DNA of 64,000 nt, taken from Plesiomonas sp051652165 (GTDB lineage Bacteria > Pseudomonadota > Gammaproteobacteria > Enterobacterales > CAMTGL01). The position numbers and the translations under genes were made by a program. The notes below the pieces were generated by a model that saw nothing but the letters and a program-made list of their open reading frames with translations, was not told the DNA's origin and made no database searches. The stretch is from assembly GCF_051652165.1 (NCBI RefSeq), contig NZ_JBOFTR010000004.1, positions 372,001-436,000 of the forward strand, given 5' to 3'. Shown here in pieces: positions 1-7,982 of this stretch; the stretch's first letter is position 1, and each line of letters begins with the position of its first letter.

Positions 1-101
1 CCATTGCCTGATTGATAAATAGTGGTTTGTTGATTAGCAGCATTAACAGCAACAGAGCCTAAAATAGCGACAGTGATGATAGACAGATTCAGCATTTTCA
101 T
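1..101 (-). CDS. csgA: CsgA, major curlin subunit (5' fragment, gene runs off the left edge)
   Basis: Reading leftward from an ATG at 101, the frame encodes a signal peptide (MKMLNLS followed by a hydrophobic stretch ending near VNAAN). It then opens the first curlin-like repeat (QTTIYQSGN) before the window ends. CsgA is the main amyloid fibre subunit, secreted across the outer membrane by CsgG. Only about 33 residues are visible, so the assignment rests on the curlin-style Q/N/G start and on csgB lying 47 bp upstream on the same strand, the usual csgB-csgA order. A second curlin paralogue cannot be excluded. Confidence 0.8.
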   Translation of the reverse strand, partial: MKMLNLSIITVAILGSVAVNAANQQTTIYQSGN

Positions 102-148
102 TGTATAAACCCTCAGTGTTGCGTTGTCTGAATGAATTAATGAGTTTG

Positions 149-640
149 CTAATTACTTTGCGACAGTGTAATAGGCAAACCTACACCATGTTGCACGACG
201 GCAGCACTAAGTCCTGTGCCGTTTTGATTAATATTGGCTTGATTGCTCGAGCCAATTTGTATAACTGCTGCGTAATTATTAAAGCCATATTGATTAATCG
301 CTGCGTTATTATCATAACCGCGTTGATTAATATACACTTCGTTCCCTGAACCATATTGTGAAACATCTGTAATGTTATTGACTCCTGATTGTTCGGCTCG
401 CATGGCATTGTACGTACCATATTGGGTTAGAGTAAAATCATTATTTTTTCCTGTTTGTCTTAATGATGAATCATTAAATATACCATGTTGAAATATATCA
501 GTACTGTTGTGGAAGCCTGCTTGATAAATATCAACAGTATTAAAATGTAGTTCATCTGGCGCTAGGTCTTCTGCTGCATAAGTAGCTAGGCTTAATGGCA
601 GAGACATAAGCATAGGTAGCCAAAAGTACTTTTGCTGCAT
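149..640 (-). CDS. csgB: CsgB, curli nucleator subunit
   Basis: This 163-residue protein has a signal peptide at about residues 1-22. It then shows five or more imperfect curlin repeats of about 22 residues in which Gln, Asn and Gly recur (for example DIYQAGFHN, TLTQYGTYN, YINQRGYDN, AAINQYGFN, ANINQNG). CsgB sits on the outer surface and seeds polymerisation of CsgA; E. coli CsgB has 151 residues. The gene lies just upstream of csgA, as in csgBAC operons. Unlike E. coli, where csgBAC and csgDEFG diverge, it follows csgDEFG on the same strand, after a 424-bp gap carrying two simple repeats. The Shine-Dalgarno sequence is weak (GAG about 6 nt before ATG). Confidence 0.92.
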   Translation of the reverse strand: MQQKYFWLPMLMSLPLSLATYAAEDLAPDELHFNTVDIYQAGFHNSTDIFQHGIFNDSSLRQTGKNNDFTLTQYGTYNAMRAEQSGVNNITDVSQYGSGNEVYINQRGYDNNAAINQYGFNNYAAVIQIGSSNQANINQNGTGLSAAVVQHGVGLPITLSQSN

Positions 641-805
641 GGTGTTCTCAGCTTTATTTAAAGTGTTTAAAGCTGTTTAATTATTCATGTTATGTAAATA
701 AATATAAATAAAACTATATTCTTATTTGTGCAGTGTATGATAGAGGAAAGTATTAATGCTTTATTTTTTATAGTTCTATATCAAATGCATATAAATATGA
801 TTGAA

Positions 806-881
806 TGTGTTTTGTGTTTTGTGTTTTGTGTTTTGTGTTTTGTGTTTTGTGTTTTGTGTTTTGTGTTTTGTGTTTTGTGTT
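806..881. repeat. Heptanucleotide tandem repeat (TGTGTTT, about 10.9 copies)
   Basis: This is a perfect 7-bp tandem array of 76 bp in the csgG-csgB intergenic region. It starts about 166 bp upstream of the csgB start codon, with the csgB promoter expected somewhere on that side. Arrays of this kind change length by slipped-strand mispairing. The unit is not a multiple of three, but no credible gene spans it, so any effect would be on transcription. Confidence 0.95.
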
Positions 882-937
882 ATTTTATTTTTATGGTTCA
901 TCTAATTGGATATTTTTAAATATTGTGGTTTTACTTT

Positions 938-1002
938 AAAGAGAAAGAGAAAGAGAAAGAGAAAGAGAAAGAGAAAGAGAAAGAGAAAGAGAAAGAGAAA
1001 GA
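938..1002. repeat. Hexanucleotide tandem repeat (GAGAAA, ten full copies)
   Basis: Ten perfect GAGAAA units occupy 941-1000, with partial units on both sides. The array abuts, and slightly overlaps, the hairpin that ends the csgDEFG transcript. Read on the minus strand it is a (TTTCTC)n pyrimidine tract, so it forms the tail after the terminator stem. The same hexamer recurs in inverse orientation downstream of icd. Confidence 0.95.
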
Positions 1003-1019
1003 CCGCCAGTGCGGTCTTT
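998..1019 (-). terminator. Terminator hairpin after csgG
   Basis: A perfect 9-bp stem (AAAGACCGC paired with GCGGTCTTT) encloses a 4-nt loop. It lies 46 bp beyond the csgG stop codon. On the minus strand the stem is followed by the TTTCTC repeat in place of a plain U tract. Confidence 0.75.
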
Positions 1020-1064
1020 ATGATATAATATAGAAATGGAACAACAGAGGGTATGAGTGATATA

Positions 1065-1901
1065 TTAATTTGTATTTGCAGGTACTTCTTCTTTCATATA
1101 ACGTTGAATAATTGGATTATTTATTTCAGCAGGGTTTTGTAATCCCCATAGATTCTGTTTTAATCCCTCAACAATAAGATGTGCAACACCTGATTCGAGA
1201 GCGGCCATCATGCAGAGTATTACGGGCTCATTGGTTGTAAATCCGGCTTCTATTTCTAAAAGACGTTGAAATTCAATGAACCTAAATACACCGGCTGAAA
1301 ATTCATTCGAAAGTATGGTTTTACTGGTATTGACGGATAGAAGTATTTCTCCAGTTCTAACATCAACAGCCCGTAAATTTACGGCGACCTGATCAACACG
1401 GTATTTTCCTGATGCACCAATACCAAAATATCGAGCACCCGCACCGCCAGTTTTAATGTCGGTATCATAACCAATAATTGCTCCTTCAATTAATACATTA
1501 GCTGATAACAGTGAGGGAAGGGGCATTTGGTTATTAGCAGCAACGGTACCACTTTCTTGTGCTGCACGAATAATTTTACGCTCATTGAGTAAGTTCTGTA
1601 GCCCTTCACGCTCTAAGGGGACAAACCAACCTGAATCTTTTAATGCTGAAGTTAACATTGCATTACCACTTTGTGGCACAGCAGTAGAGAAGTTACTGGC
1701 CGGCAACGGTTTAAATTGCCCAGTTTCATCTTGAACGGCATAAACAGAAACAATAATTTTTCCATTTGGTTTTGGCAAATTAATAAGATCTTTATAAGTG
1801 CTCGGTCGCGGCATTAAGGTAGGTTTGGCGCTCTCCTTTGGTATATCAGTAACCGCGCATCCCCCCAGTAATAATACTGTTGTTAAAATGATTGCTCGCA
1901 T
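1065..1901 (-). CDS. csgG: CsgG, outer-membrane curlin secretion channel
   Basis: CsgG is a lipoprotein that forms the nonameric outer-membrane pore exporting CsgA, CsgB and CsgF. The 278-residue length matches E. coli (277). The N-terminus is a lipoprotein signal with lipobox LLLGGC (lipidated Cys at residue 15). Family blocks are plain: PTLMPRP, SVYAVQDETGQFKP, ASNFSTAVPQS, LLNERKIIRAAQE, ARYFGIGASGKY and VNTSKTILS. The last two include the constriction and transmembrane regions. It is the last gene of csgDEFG and starts 18 bp after csgF. A hairpin terminator follows the stop codon. Confidence 0.97.
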   Translation of the reverse strand: MRAIILTTVLLLGGCAVTDIPKESAKPTLMPRPSTYKDLINLPKPNGKIIVSVYAVQDETGQFKPLPASNFSTAVPQSGNAMLTSALKDSGWFVPLEREGLQNLLNERKIIRAAQESGTVAANNQMPLPSLLSANVLIEGAIIGYDTDIKTGGAGARYFGIGASGKYRVDQVAVNLRAVDVRTGEILLSVNTSKTILSNEFSAGVFRFIEFQRLLEIEAGFTTNEPVILCMMAALESGVAHLIVEGLKQNLWGLQNPAEINNPIIQRYMKEEVPANTN

Positions 1902-1919
1902 AGCTGTAACCCTTATCTC

Positions 1920-2321
1920 TTAATTTATTGAGCGGCCACTGACTTCAATGGTAGAGGTTTGCCCTGTTTTTTTATCTGTAATTAAAACGACAAGTTGGCC
2001 AGTATTATTACCTTGTTGTACATTGACAGAAAAATCATTAGTAGAGATTGATTGTCCGGCTGTTGGGTTACTGAGTAAGTCACTCACCAAGTTAGACTGT
2101 AATAATTCAGTTAAATTATCTAATGCTGATGGCGTTGTAAGTGCAGATTCCAATGAGGGATCACGATAACTATTTTGAGCTTGAGCACCAGACATTAAAT
2201 AGCCGCCGTTATTAGGGTTCCCTCCAAAATTAGGATTTACAGGTTGGTAAATTAATGGGCTGGCCTGTGCTAAAAAGCTGAGTGTGAGCATTGGAGCGAT
2301 AATCAATCTACTTTTTTTCAT
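1920..2321 (-). CDS. csgF: CsgF, curli assembly factor
   Basis: CsgF is exported through CsgG and couples the pore to CsgB nucleation at the surface. I place the start at 2321 (MKKSRLIIAP...), giving 133 residues, because GGAG lies 6 nt upstream. The longer frame would begin inside csgE without a ribosome site. A signal peptide is followed by the family block YQPVNPNFGGNPNNGGYL, which in E. coli inserts into the CsgG pore. A low-complexity Ser/Gln/Asn region and a C-terminal beta domain follow. The gene lies 10 bp downstream of csgE and 18 bp upstream of csgG. Confidence 0.95.
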   Translation of the reverse strand: MKKSRLIIAPMLTLSFLAQASPLIYQPVNPNFGGNPNNGGYLMSGAQAQNSYRDPSLESALTTPSALDNLTELLQSNLVSDLLSNPTAGQSISTNDFSVNVQQGNNTGQLVVLITDKKTGQTSTIEVSGRSIN

Positions 2322-2331
2322 AGGGTCTCCA

Positions 2332-2763
2332 TTAAAACTCATCAGGGGCTAATTCATCAGTGTTTAGGAGTGCTTTATCAAACATAATTTTTGCCAGATT
2401 ATCAGCGGTAATATTAACGGCTTGATTAACACTCTTATCTAAGCTTTTTTTACTTGGGAAAAGCACTGTTCTAAAGAGGGTGTTTTGTTCATTTTTAATG
2501 GTAATAATACTTCCCCAACGTGCACTGGGTTTCTCATAAATAGTTAAATTGATATGATCACTGGCTTGCCACTTTTCGCTGAATAATCGATAAAAATCAT
2601 GGCCAACAGGGGTAATGGTTCGGTTAGTGATTAATCCAGCAATCTCTAGTTCCACAGCATATGGCTGTAAAGGATATAGCGCCATTAATACGATTATTAT
2701 CATAGAGACTAAGGAGGATATGTATTTTTGGCAGATAGTGGCATTAACATTGATATTATTCAT
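2332..2763 (-). CDS. csgE: CsgE, periplasmic curli secretion specificity factor
   Basis: CsgE caps the periplasmic side of CsgG and directs curlins into it. This 143-residue protein has an N-terminal hydrophobic signal (about residues 16-36). It keeps the family blocks GHDFYRLFSEKW, NLTIYEKPSARWGS, TVLFPSKK and the C-terminal DELAPDEF, closely matching E. coli CsgE (129 residues). The N-terminus is about 14 residues longer than in E. coli, so an internal start is possible. csgD ends only 5 bp upstream, consistent with one transcript. Confidence 0.94.
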   Translation of the reverse strand: MNNINVNATICQKYISSLVSMIIIVLMALYPLQPYAVELEIAGLITNRTITPVGHDFYRLFSEKWQASDHINLTIYEKPSARWGSIITIKNEQNTLFRTVLFPSKKSLDKSVNQAVNITADNLAKIMFDKALLNTDELAPDEF

Positions 2764-2768
2764 GGTTA

Positions 2769-3410
2769 TTATGGCTGCTGTTTGACATTTTCTTCAGCCC
2801 AATAAATAGCTTGGGTACGATTCCTCACATTTATTTTTCTAAATAAATTATATAAATGTGATTTAATAGTGTGTTCACTGACAAATAGAGTGCTAGCGAT
2901 CTCCATATTTGATGCCCCTGAGCGCAGTTTTTCTAAGATCTCTTTTTCACGCAATGTCAATTGCGGGTAGTTAGCTGTACCACGCTGATGTACACGTAAA
3001 TGCTCTATCAATAAACTGGTTATACTGCGTGGTAACCAATATTCACCTTGAATAACAGACTTAATACCTTTGACTAAAACATCTTCGCTTTCATCAGTTT
3101 TAAATAATCCGCAAATAGAGGGCCATGAAAGTACCTCTTCTTGTAAATAGTGATCTGGCATATTAAATAGCAGGGTTTTAATGTTGTTACGATATTTAAA
3201 TATTTGATATTGCCAGAGTTTAATCTCTTTGTGATCAATCTCAGCCATGTCAAATAGCATCACGGTGATCGCAGAAGGGATATCTTCTAATATATTGTGT
3301 AAATTGTGAATGTTAACAGACAGTGCTGTTTTTTCCCGTAAAGTTCGACTTAATGCGCTAACTTGTAGTGATGGTTTAGTAATAAGCAGCAAGTGCGCTT
3401 GTTTTTCCAT
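2769..3410 (-). CDS. csgD: CsgD, LuxR-type biofilm master regulator
   Basis: CsgD activates csgBA and cellulose-linked genes. I choose the start at 3410 (MEKQAHLLLI) because GAGG lies 6 nt upstream; the longer frame begins inside that ribosome site. The protein has 213 residues. The N-terminal receiver-like domain begins LLLITKPSLQVSAL. The C-terminal LuxR helix-turn-helix (about residues 145-205) includes LTLREKEILEKLRSGASN, SEHTIKSHLYNLFRKI and RNRTQAIYWA. It is the first gene of csgDEFG. In E. coli the csgDEFG and csgBA promoters share a divergent region; here csgBA is downstream, so the csgD and csgB promoters are physically separated. Confidence 0.95.
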   Translation of the reverse strand: MEKQAHLLLITKPSLQVSALSRTLREKTALSVNIHNLHNILEDIPSAITVMLFDMAEIDHKEIKLWQYQIFKYRNNIKTLLFNMPDHYLQEEVLSWPSICGLFKTDESEDVLVKGIKSVIQGEYWLPRSITSLLIEHLRVHQRGTANYPQLTLREKEILEKLRSGASNMEIASTLFVSEHTIKSHLYNLFRKINVRNRTQAIYWAEENVKQQP

Positions 3411-3632
3411 GGTAAACCTCATCAGCTATACGGGAGTATGTACTTTATAATTAGTACAAAAGCGTAGCGGATGAATCTTATTCTTTCCGCTTTACTTTTA
3501 ATATTACATTGTGTTTCATTGTTGATATAACAAATGGTTAGTTGTGACTAGAGTCAAAATGTTTAATTACTTTATAAGAAAACGTTCTATTAAATCAGGC
3601 AATATACAATAAGCATAGTCAATAATAAAAAA
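3411..3632. other. csgD upstream region, no gene
   Basis: This AT-rich stretch lies between csgD and the terminator of the next gene. It must hold the csgD promoter, which in E. coli is long and bound by many regulators. I see no clear operator or small ORF here. Confidence 0.5.
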
Positions 3633-3658
3633 ATAGCCTGCTGAATTAAGCAGGCTAT
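3633..3658 (-). terminator. Terminator of the DMT exporter gene
   Basis: A perfect 10-bp stem (ATAGCCTGCT paired with AGCAGGCTAT) has a 6-nt loop. On the minus strand it is followed by seven T residues. It lies 77 bp past the stop of the exporter gene. Confidence 0.85.
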
Positions 3659-3734
3659 AGAGAGATTACAGGGTGTATTGAATTAACACTTTTCAGATAT
3701 TAATGGTGAGCGTATACACTGTAATTTTGCATAT

Positions 3735-4613
3735 TTAAGTTGGCTTTTGGTGTTCACGATGTGTAATAAATGCGGTAGCTGCAATAATAATTGCAGCACC
3801 AAGCCATAAGCGGCCAGGTGGGGCCCAGCCAAATACAATCCAACCGGCAGCAATATTAATAGGTAATTTAACATTATCAAAAGGTTGAACAAAAGAGGCA
3901 TCAGCACTGGCATATGCTTTTGCAATAGCTGTTTGCGCAAATGCAGTGAGTAATCCGACAATCAATAACACAGCACCCGTATATAATGTGGGCAGTGTAA
4001 AATCAGGAATTGCCAACACGAGATTAAAAGGGGTAATGAGCAGTAATAAGTAAACTACCATGGTTGTGGGGGAGTCATGCTGAGAGAGTTTTTTAACCAT
4101 TAACGAGTAACTTGCCCAGAAAAAGGCAGCCGCTAATGGTAGTAAAGTCACGAGTTTAAACTCATCACTCCAAGGTTCAAGGATAATCATTGCGCCAATA
4201 AACCCAGCTAACGTTGCACACCAACGTGCTGTACCTACTTTTTCCCCTAATAAGAGCCCCGAACCAAGAGTGGCAAATAAAGGGGATGTCATCAATAAAG
4301 CAATGCCTTGCCAAATGGGAATCGGGTAGGCTAGTGCCCATAACCAGCATTGAATACCAATAACCGATAAAAAAATACGAAATACATGCTGGCCAAAATG
4401 CTGAGTATGTATAGCGCGGCGTAAACCGGTTTTGAATAACCAAGGTAGCATAGCGATGAGCGCAACAAGATACTGATATAAAGCTACGGATGTAGAAGGT
4501 ATATGAGTACGAATGCTAATGTATTGTGTTAGTGTATTGATACAGGCAAAAGCCAACCCAGCTAGGATCATCCAACTAGCGCCTAGCAAAGGGCGGTGAG
4601 TGTGTCTTGTCAT
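3735..4613 (-). CDS. EamA/DMT-superfamily permease
   Basis: This 292-residue protein has about ten hydrophobic segments in two repeated halves, the layout of EamA (RhaT/PagO-type) drug/metabolite transporters. The first half begins LGASWMILAGLAFACINTL. The conserved acidic position after helix 4 appears as GLLLGEKVGTARW, and the second half carries the matching AKAYASADASFVQPFDNVKLP. These proteins usually export amino acids or other small metabolites; the substrate cannot be read from sequence. The gene stands alone between its own terminator and that of cdd. Confidence 0.85.
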   Translation of the reverse strand: MTRHTHRPLLGASWMILAGLAFACINTLTQYISIRTHIPSTSVALYQYLVALIAMLPWLFKTGLRRAIHTQHFGQHVFRIFLSVIGIQCWLWALAYPIPIWQGIALLMTSPLFATLGSGLLLGEKVGTARWCATLAGFIGAMIILEPWSDEFKLVTLLPLAAAFFWASYSLMVKKLSQHDSPTTMVVYLLLLITPFNLVLAIPDFTLPTLYTGAVLLIVGLLTAFAQTAIAKAYASADASFVQPFDNVKLPINIAAGWIVFGWAPPGRLWLGAAIIIAATAFITHREHQKPT

Positions 4614-4724
4614 GTGGGGCTACTTAACGTTTCAGGCAGTCAGTCACTAAGTAAAGTGGGTAGTGTACTGATTTCCTGCCAGTAACATAGCAAAACTGAA
4701 CATAAATACAGGATATGAGCAAAA

Positions 4725-4750
4725 TAACGCCTGTTATAAAGCAGGCGTTA
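4725..4750 (-). terminator. Terminator of cdd
   Basis: A 9-bp perfect stem (TAACGCCTG paired with CAGGCGTTA) is followed on the minus strand by TTTT. It lies about 95 bp beyond the cdd stop codon. Confidence 0.75.
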
Positions 4751-4844
4751 ATGTGTATTACCTCAAAAGTGCATCAGCTATAACGCGGTAGTAAGATTAG
4801 TATGGTTACAGTGAGTGCTTTTATTGTAGAGAACACCCATTTTG

Positions 4845-5741
4845 TTACACTGTCACGGACTCGCAAGCCGATAGACCTAATGCATGTAGCATTGTATCTG
4901 TTGCAGGTTGCTGATTGATTGTTTGTGTATGACTTTGTACTAATACTGTACGGGTAATCTGGCTAATATTCTCACCAGAAAGATTTAGATTAATTAATGC
5001 GGCTTGTAACGGAGGAAGGCTTGGGTTAAAAGCGGCATTTTCAGCATACATTCCATGATAAATATGGCCGGATGTTGTCTGCAACGCTACGCCTGAGTAA
5101 CTCTGGCTATAAGGCGCATGGCTGGCATTAGCGGCAGCTAATGCACGTAATACCACTGCATCTTCAGTTTGACTGTGCACAGGAAGCGATAATTCATGAG
5201 CTTCGCTATCCATCAATAATGTGGTGATATTAAGATCGCGTGGGCCAAAAGATTCAGGTAAATAATCGTGTAGTTTACTGGCTGTACGCTGTGGCAGATG
5301 AATATTGAGTGTTGCAGCAGCATTGAGTTCATTCATAAACTGGCGACAATGTCCGCAAGGCGAGTAATTGATGGTGATATCACTCAATGCCTTTTCACCC
5401 CGTATCCATGCATGGGTAATTGCACTCTGTTCTGCATGTACAGTTTGTTGTATGGCTGCACCTGCAAACTCCATATTGGCACCGAAATAGAGATTACCGC
5501 TGACACCTTTTGCTATCGCGCCCACATGAAAAGCTGAAATAGGTGTAATTGAATATGCAGCAGCTAAAGGGAGCAGTGCAAGCATTATGTCTTCGCTTGT
5601 CATGTTACAGACTGTTTGCAATGTGACCACCTCATCATGCGAAAGCCATCCGGCAAAATCAGCACGAGATACATAAGGTGTTATTGCTGCAGCCACATGA
5701 GCAGGAAGGTGAGTGAGTGCGTGTTGAATTTTCTCGTGCAT
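4845..5741 (-). CDS. cdd: Cytidine deaminase
   Basis: Cdd hydrolytically deaminates cytidine and deoxycytidine to uridine and deoxyuridine in pyrimidine salvage. I take the start at 5741 (MHEKIQHAL), giving 298 residues against 294 in E. coli. AAGGGA precedes this ATG, while the upstream ATG at 5765 lacks a ribosome site. The zinc site is visible as the catalytic Glu in TVHAEQSA and the two Cys of SPCGHC. The block NMEFAGAAIQQTVH is typical of the family. The second half is a degenerate deaminase fold (YAENAAFNPSLPPLQ), as in the dimeric enterobacterial enzyme. yohK-yohJ lie upstream, as in E. coli. Confidence 0.96.
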   Translation of the reverse strand: MHEKIQHALTHLPAHVAAAITPYVSRADFAGWLSHDEVVTLQTVCNMTSEDIMLALLPLAAAYSITPISAFHVGAIAKGVSGNLYFGANMEFAGAAIQQTVHAEQSAITHAWIRGEKALSDITINYSPCGHCRQFMNELNAAATLNIHLPQRTASKLHDYLPESFGPRDLNITTLLMDSEAHELSLPVHSQTEDAVVLRALAAANASHAPYSQSYSGVALQTTSGHIYHGMYAENAAFNPSLPPLQAALINLNLSGENISQITRTVLVQSHTQTINQQPATDTMLHALGLSACESVTV

Positions 5742-5806
5742 GCGCGTAATCCCTTTTATTTTCAATTATAGGATCAACAATTCTAGAGAGCACGCACGCT
5801 GATTTA

Positions 5807-5822
5807 TGTGACTCATGTCACT
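5807..5822. promoter_or_regulatory. Candidate CRP site of cdd
   Basis: TGTGACTCATGTCACT matches the CRP consensus TGTGA-N6-TCACA except at the last position or two. It lies 66-81 bp upstream of the chosen cdd start. A second partial motif (AATCACAC) lies about 20 bp further upstream. In E. coli cdd is activated by CRP and repressed by CytR between CRP sites, so a similar arrangement is plausible. Confidence 0.65.
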
Positions 5823-6254
5823 TTATTATGCAATAAATCACACTTACATTGATTGTTGTGAGAGATATCCCCCTATGCAGATAGGGAGATAAGCACGTTT
5901 TAGGAAGATGAGGGCTGACATAATAACCAACCAGCGCAATCAAAAGGCGGTTGATAGGTGTTGAGCGGATTATGCTATTAATGTGGAGCAGGATTGCGCA
6001 GTTGGCTAGTCTGCGGATCTATCCTACTTATCTTCTATTTTATACTAACTAAGGTTTATTAAATTTATGCTCACTCAGTGCCCTTTATTATGTATATTTA
6101 ACATGAATAATCGGGCACAGATGTAAGTTAGATTTGTTTAAATACCTTAATTTAGTACCTTAAATTTACTGGCTATTACCGTATAATATGTCTTTATATA
6201 TTGAACAGGAAACCTCTTGTTAAGTAGAACCTAAAGAGGTGGAAACAGCCATTA
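5823..6254. other. Intergenic stretch between cdd and yohK
   Basis: No convincing ORF occurs here. It holds the upstream half of the cdd regulatory region and the end of the yohJK transcript. One small hairpin-forming sequence (CCCTAT/ATAGGG, near 5870-5887) is present. An imperfect inverted repeat (about 5933-5945 and 5992-6006) is of unknown meaning. Confidence 0.4.
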
Positions 6255-6941
6255 TTAGTGTAAAATATGCAATAACACAGGGAAAATAAACGGGGCAATC
6301 AAAGAAGTGATAATCCCACAAATAACCAGTGCTAATGAACTAAATGCACCTTCAACATAATCTTCTTCTGCACAGCGTGCCGTTCCTAACGCATGTGAAG
6401 CATTACCCATAGCCAAACCACGCGCAGAAGGGTGGTTTATTTTTAGCCAGCGCATATAAATATGGCCAAATACAGCACCAAGCAAACCCACATAAATAAC
6501 AGCTACTGCAGTAATGGCAGGAATACCACCAATATTTTGCGCAACCGCCATCGCAATAGGGGTTGTTACTGATTTTGGTGCAATAGAGGCGGCCATTTCA
6601 GGTGAAGCCCCCATTAATAATGCAATGGCTGTGCCGCTCACAATGGCAAAGAAAGAGCCAATAAAGCAAATCCCAATAATGGATTTCCAGCGAGCTCGAA
6701 TTTGATGTAGCTGTTCATACAGTGGAAATGCCAATGCAACTACAGCAGGTTGTAGCAGTTGATTTAATAATTTACTGCCTGAAAAGTACTCACTATACGG
6801 AATACCGGTATAAACCAAAAATGCGATTAATACCAACATCGAAATCAGTAATGGATTCATCAGCGGTGATTTTATTTTTGTTGCTAACCAACGGGAAGCA
6901 AAAAACACCCCTAATGTCAGCGGTAAAGGCCACCATATCAT
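6255..6941 (-). CDS. yohK: LrgB/CidB-family membrane protein YohK
   Basis: This 228-residue integral membrane protein has about six to seven hydrophobic helices. It carries LrgB-family blocks: PLMNPLLISMLVLI, LNQLLQPAVVALAFPLYEQ, PKSVTTPIAMAVAQNIGG and GNASHALGTARC. In Gram-positive bacteria LrgAB/CidAB act in murein hydrolase control and pyruvate or small-acid transport; the enterobacterial pair is less well characterised. The gene overlaps yohJ by 4 bp, so the two are translationally coupled. cdd follows downstream, as in E. coli. Confidence 0.93.
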   Translation of the reverse strand: MIWWPLPLTLGVFFASRWLATKIKSPLMNPLLISMLVLIAFLVYTGIPYSEYFSGSKLLNQLLQPAVVALAFPLYEQLHQIRARWKSIIGICFIGSFFAIVSGTAIALLMGASPEMAASIAPKSVTTPIAMAVAQNIGGIPAITAVAVIYVGLLGAVFGHIYMRWLKINHPSARGLAMGNASHALGTARCAEEDYVEGAFSSLALVICGIITSLIAPFIFPVLLHILH

Positions 6942-7357
6942 GACTGTTTCTCCACATTTGAATCTGCACTTGGAGGGCTTTTTGAATCTGAGCTTGTTTT
7001 GTGGATACGTTGATAAACAACGGCAACCGTTGTCATCACAATAATAGTACTCACAGTTGTGGATGCTAAAAACGCACCTAATTCACTGGATAATTGGTTG
7101 TAATGATTAATTAAACCAACCCCAATAGGAATAAATAATACAGCCATATAACGGATAAAAAGAGAACAACCTGACCTGACCCAATCAGGGCGGATAATTC
7201 GTGTGCACAGCAGCGCAAATAGCACCAACATACCGATAATACTGCCAGGAATATTCAGGTGTAGCCATTCAGACAGTGCATTACCTATCCATAAGCAGAT
7301 AAAAATTAATGCAAATGCGCGGGCATAGCCCCATATAGAGAGAGTAAATTGTGACAT
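6938..7357 (-). CDS. yohJ: LrgA/CidA-family membrane protein YohJ
   Basis: This 139-residue protein has four predicted transmembrane helices. It has the LrgA/CidA pattern of a second helix ending in LPGSIIGM-like sequence (here NIPGSIIGMLVLFALL) and a third region FIRYMAVLFIPIGVGLINHY. LrgA proteins resemble holins and pair with LrgB. The stop overlaps the yohK start by 4 bp. The hydrophilic C-terminal tail, rich in Ser and Lys, probably lies in the cytoplasm. Confidence 0.92.
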   Translation of the reverse strand: MSQFTLSIWGYARAFALIFICLWIGNALSEWLHLNIPGSIIGMLVLFALLCTRIIRPDWVRSGCSLFIRYMAVLFIPIGVGLINHYNQLSSELGAFLASTTVSTIIVMTTVAVVYQRIHKTSSDSKSPPSADSNVEKQS

Positions 7358-7724
7358 AGAAAATAGACAACGCTTAATAAACTGAAATTATCATACAATT
7401 ATTTTTGTGAATGAGCTACACCCACGCACTACATAATGTGTGCATGAATATGTCAGACATTATCACACTCAGTTCTGATCAAGAACTATTATTGCATAAT
7501 AATGCGGTATGGGTTTGCAATACATACATTTATTAGTCATGACAATAAGTTTAAATAATGAACAACATATTAATTTTAAGAGATATATTAGTAATAAAGA
7601 GGGGATGTTTAAGCTAAATCACTCCCTAGAGGTACTAGACAAAGCTAAAACCAGATTGGTAGACTAAAAAAGTATATAGCAAGCAATAAGTGGTTGTTAT
7701 AGACCTAAAAGTTCGGATGAAGGT
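7358..7724. other. Divergent promoter region between yohJ and the riboswitch transcript
   Basis: This AT-rich sequence has no ORF. It must contain the promoters of yohJK (leftward) and of the glycine-riboswitch transcript (rightward). A near-palindrome (GTTCTGATCAAGAAC) lies close to 7470-7485 and might be an operator; I do not recognise it. Confidence 0.45.
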
Positions 7725-7893
7725 ATCAGGAGAGTAGGGAATCGACCCTACGCCGAAGAAGTAAATCTTTCAGGCGCTGTTTTCAACAGCAAAGACTGTT
7801 ACTGGACGAGCCCTTGGAGAGAGCCATTGAATTGGACGCCGAAGGCGCAAGGTAGCTCCCGCTACTCAAACGCTCAGGCAAAAGGACAGGGGA
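7725..7893 (+). ncRNA. Tandem glycine riboswitch
   Basis: Two glycine-type aptamers stand in tandem. The first runs from about 7725 to 7808, with conserved strings ACGCCGAAGAAGTAAATCTT, TTCAGGC and ACTGGACGAGC. The second, from about 7811 to 7893, has CTTGGAGAGAGCC, GACGCCGAAGGCGCAA, CTCAGGCAAAAGGAC and a closing GGGG. The linker and the order match the cooperative two-aptamer glycine riboswitch described from Vibrio cholerae upstream of its glycine permease. It precedes an AGCS-family symporter, so glycine probably controls uptake here too. Confidence 0.95.
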
Positions 7894-7982
7894 AGAGATG
7901 TGCGGAAGATTGACCCAGCAGGGGCAGTCTGCGTTGTGCTATGAGTGTTTTGGTGAGCTTCATACGTCCACATATCTGTTTC

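Noticed and set aside
728..919. 63-codon ORF across the TGTGTTT array
   Set aside because: It is produced by the simple repeat (repeated Cys-Val-Leu-Phe), with no ribosome site or non-repeat coding content.
3683..3961. 92-codon ORF on the minus strand inside the DMT exporter
   Set aside because: It is an out-of-frame shadow of the exporter gene, which has a clear family match in the other frame.
5930..6010. Imperfect inverted repeat (CCAACCAGCGCAATC / GATTGCGCAGTTGG)
   Set aside because: It looked like a small RNA or attachment site, but there is no promoter, tail or flanking mobile gene, and pairing is imperfect.
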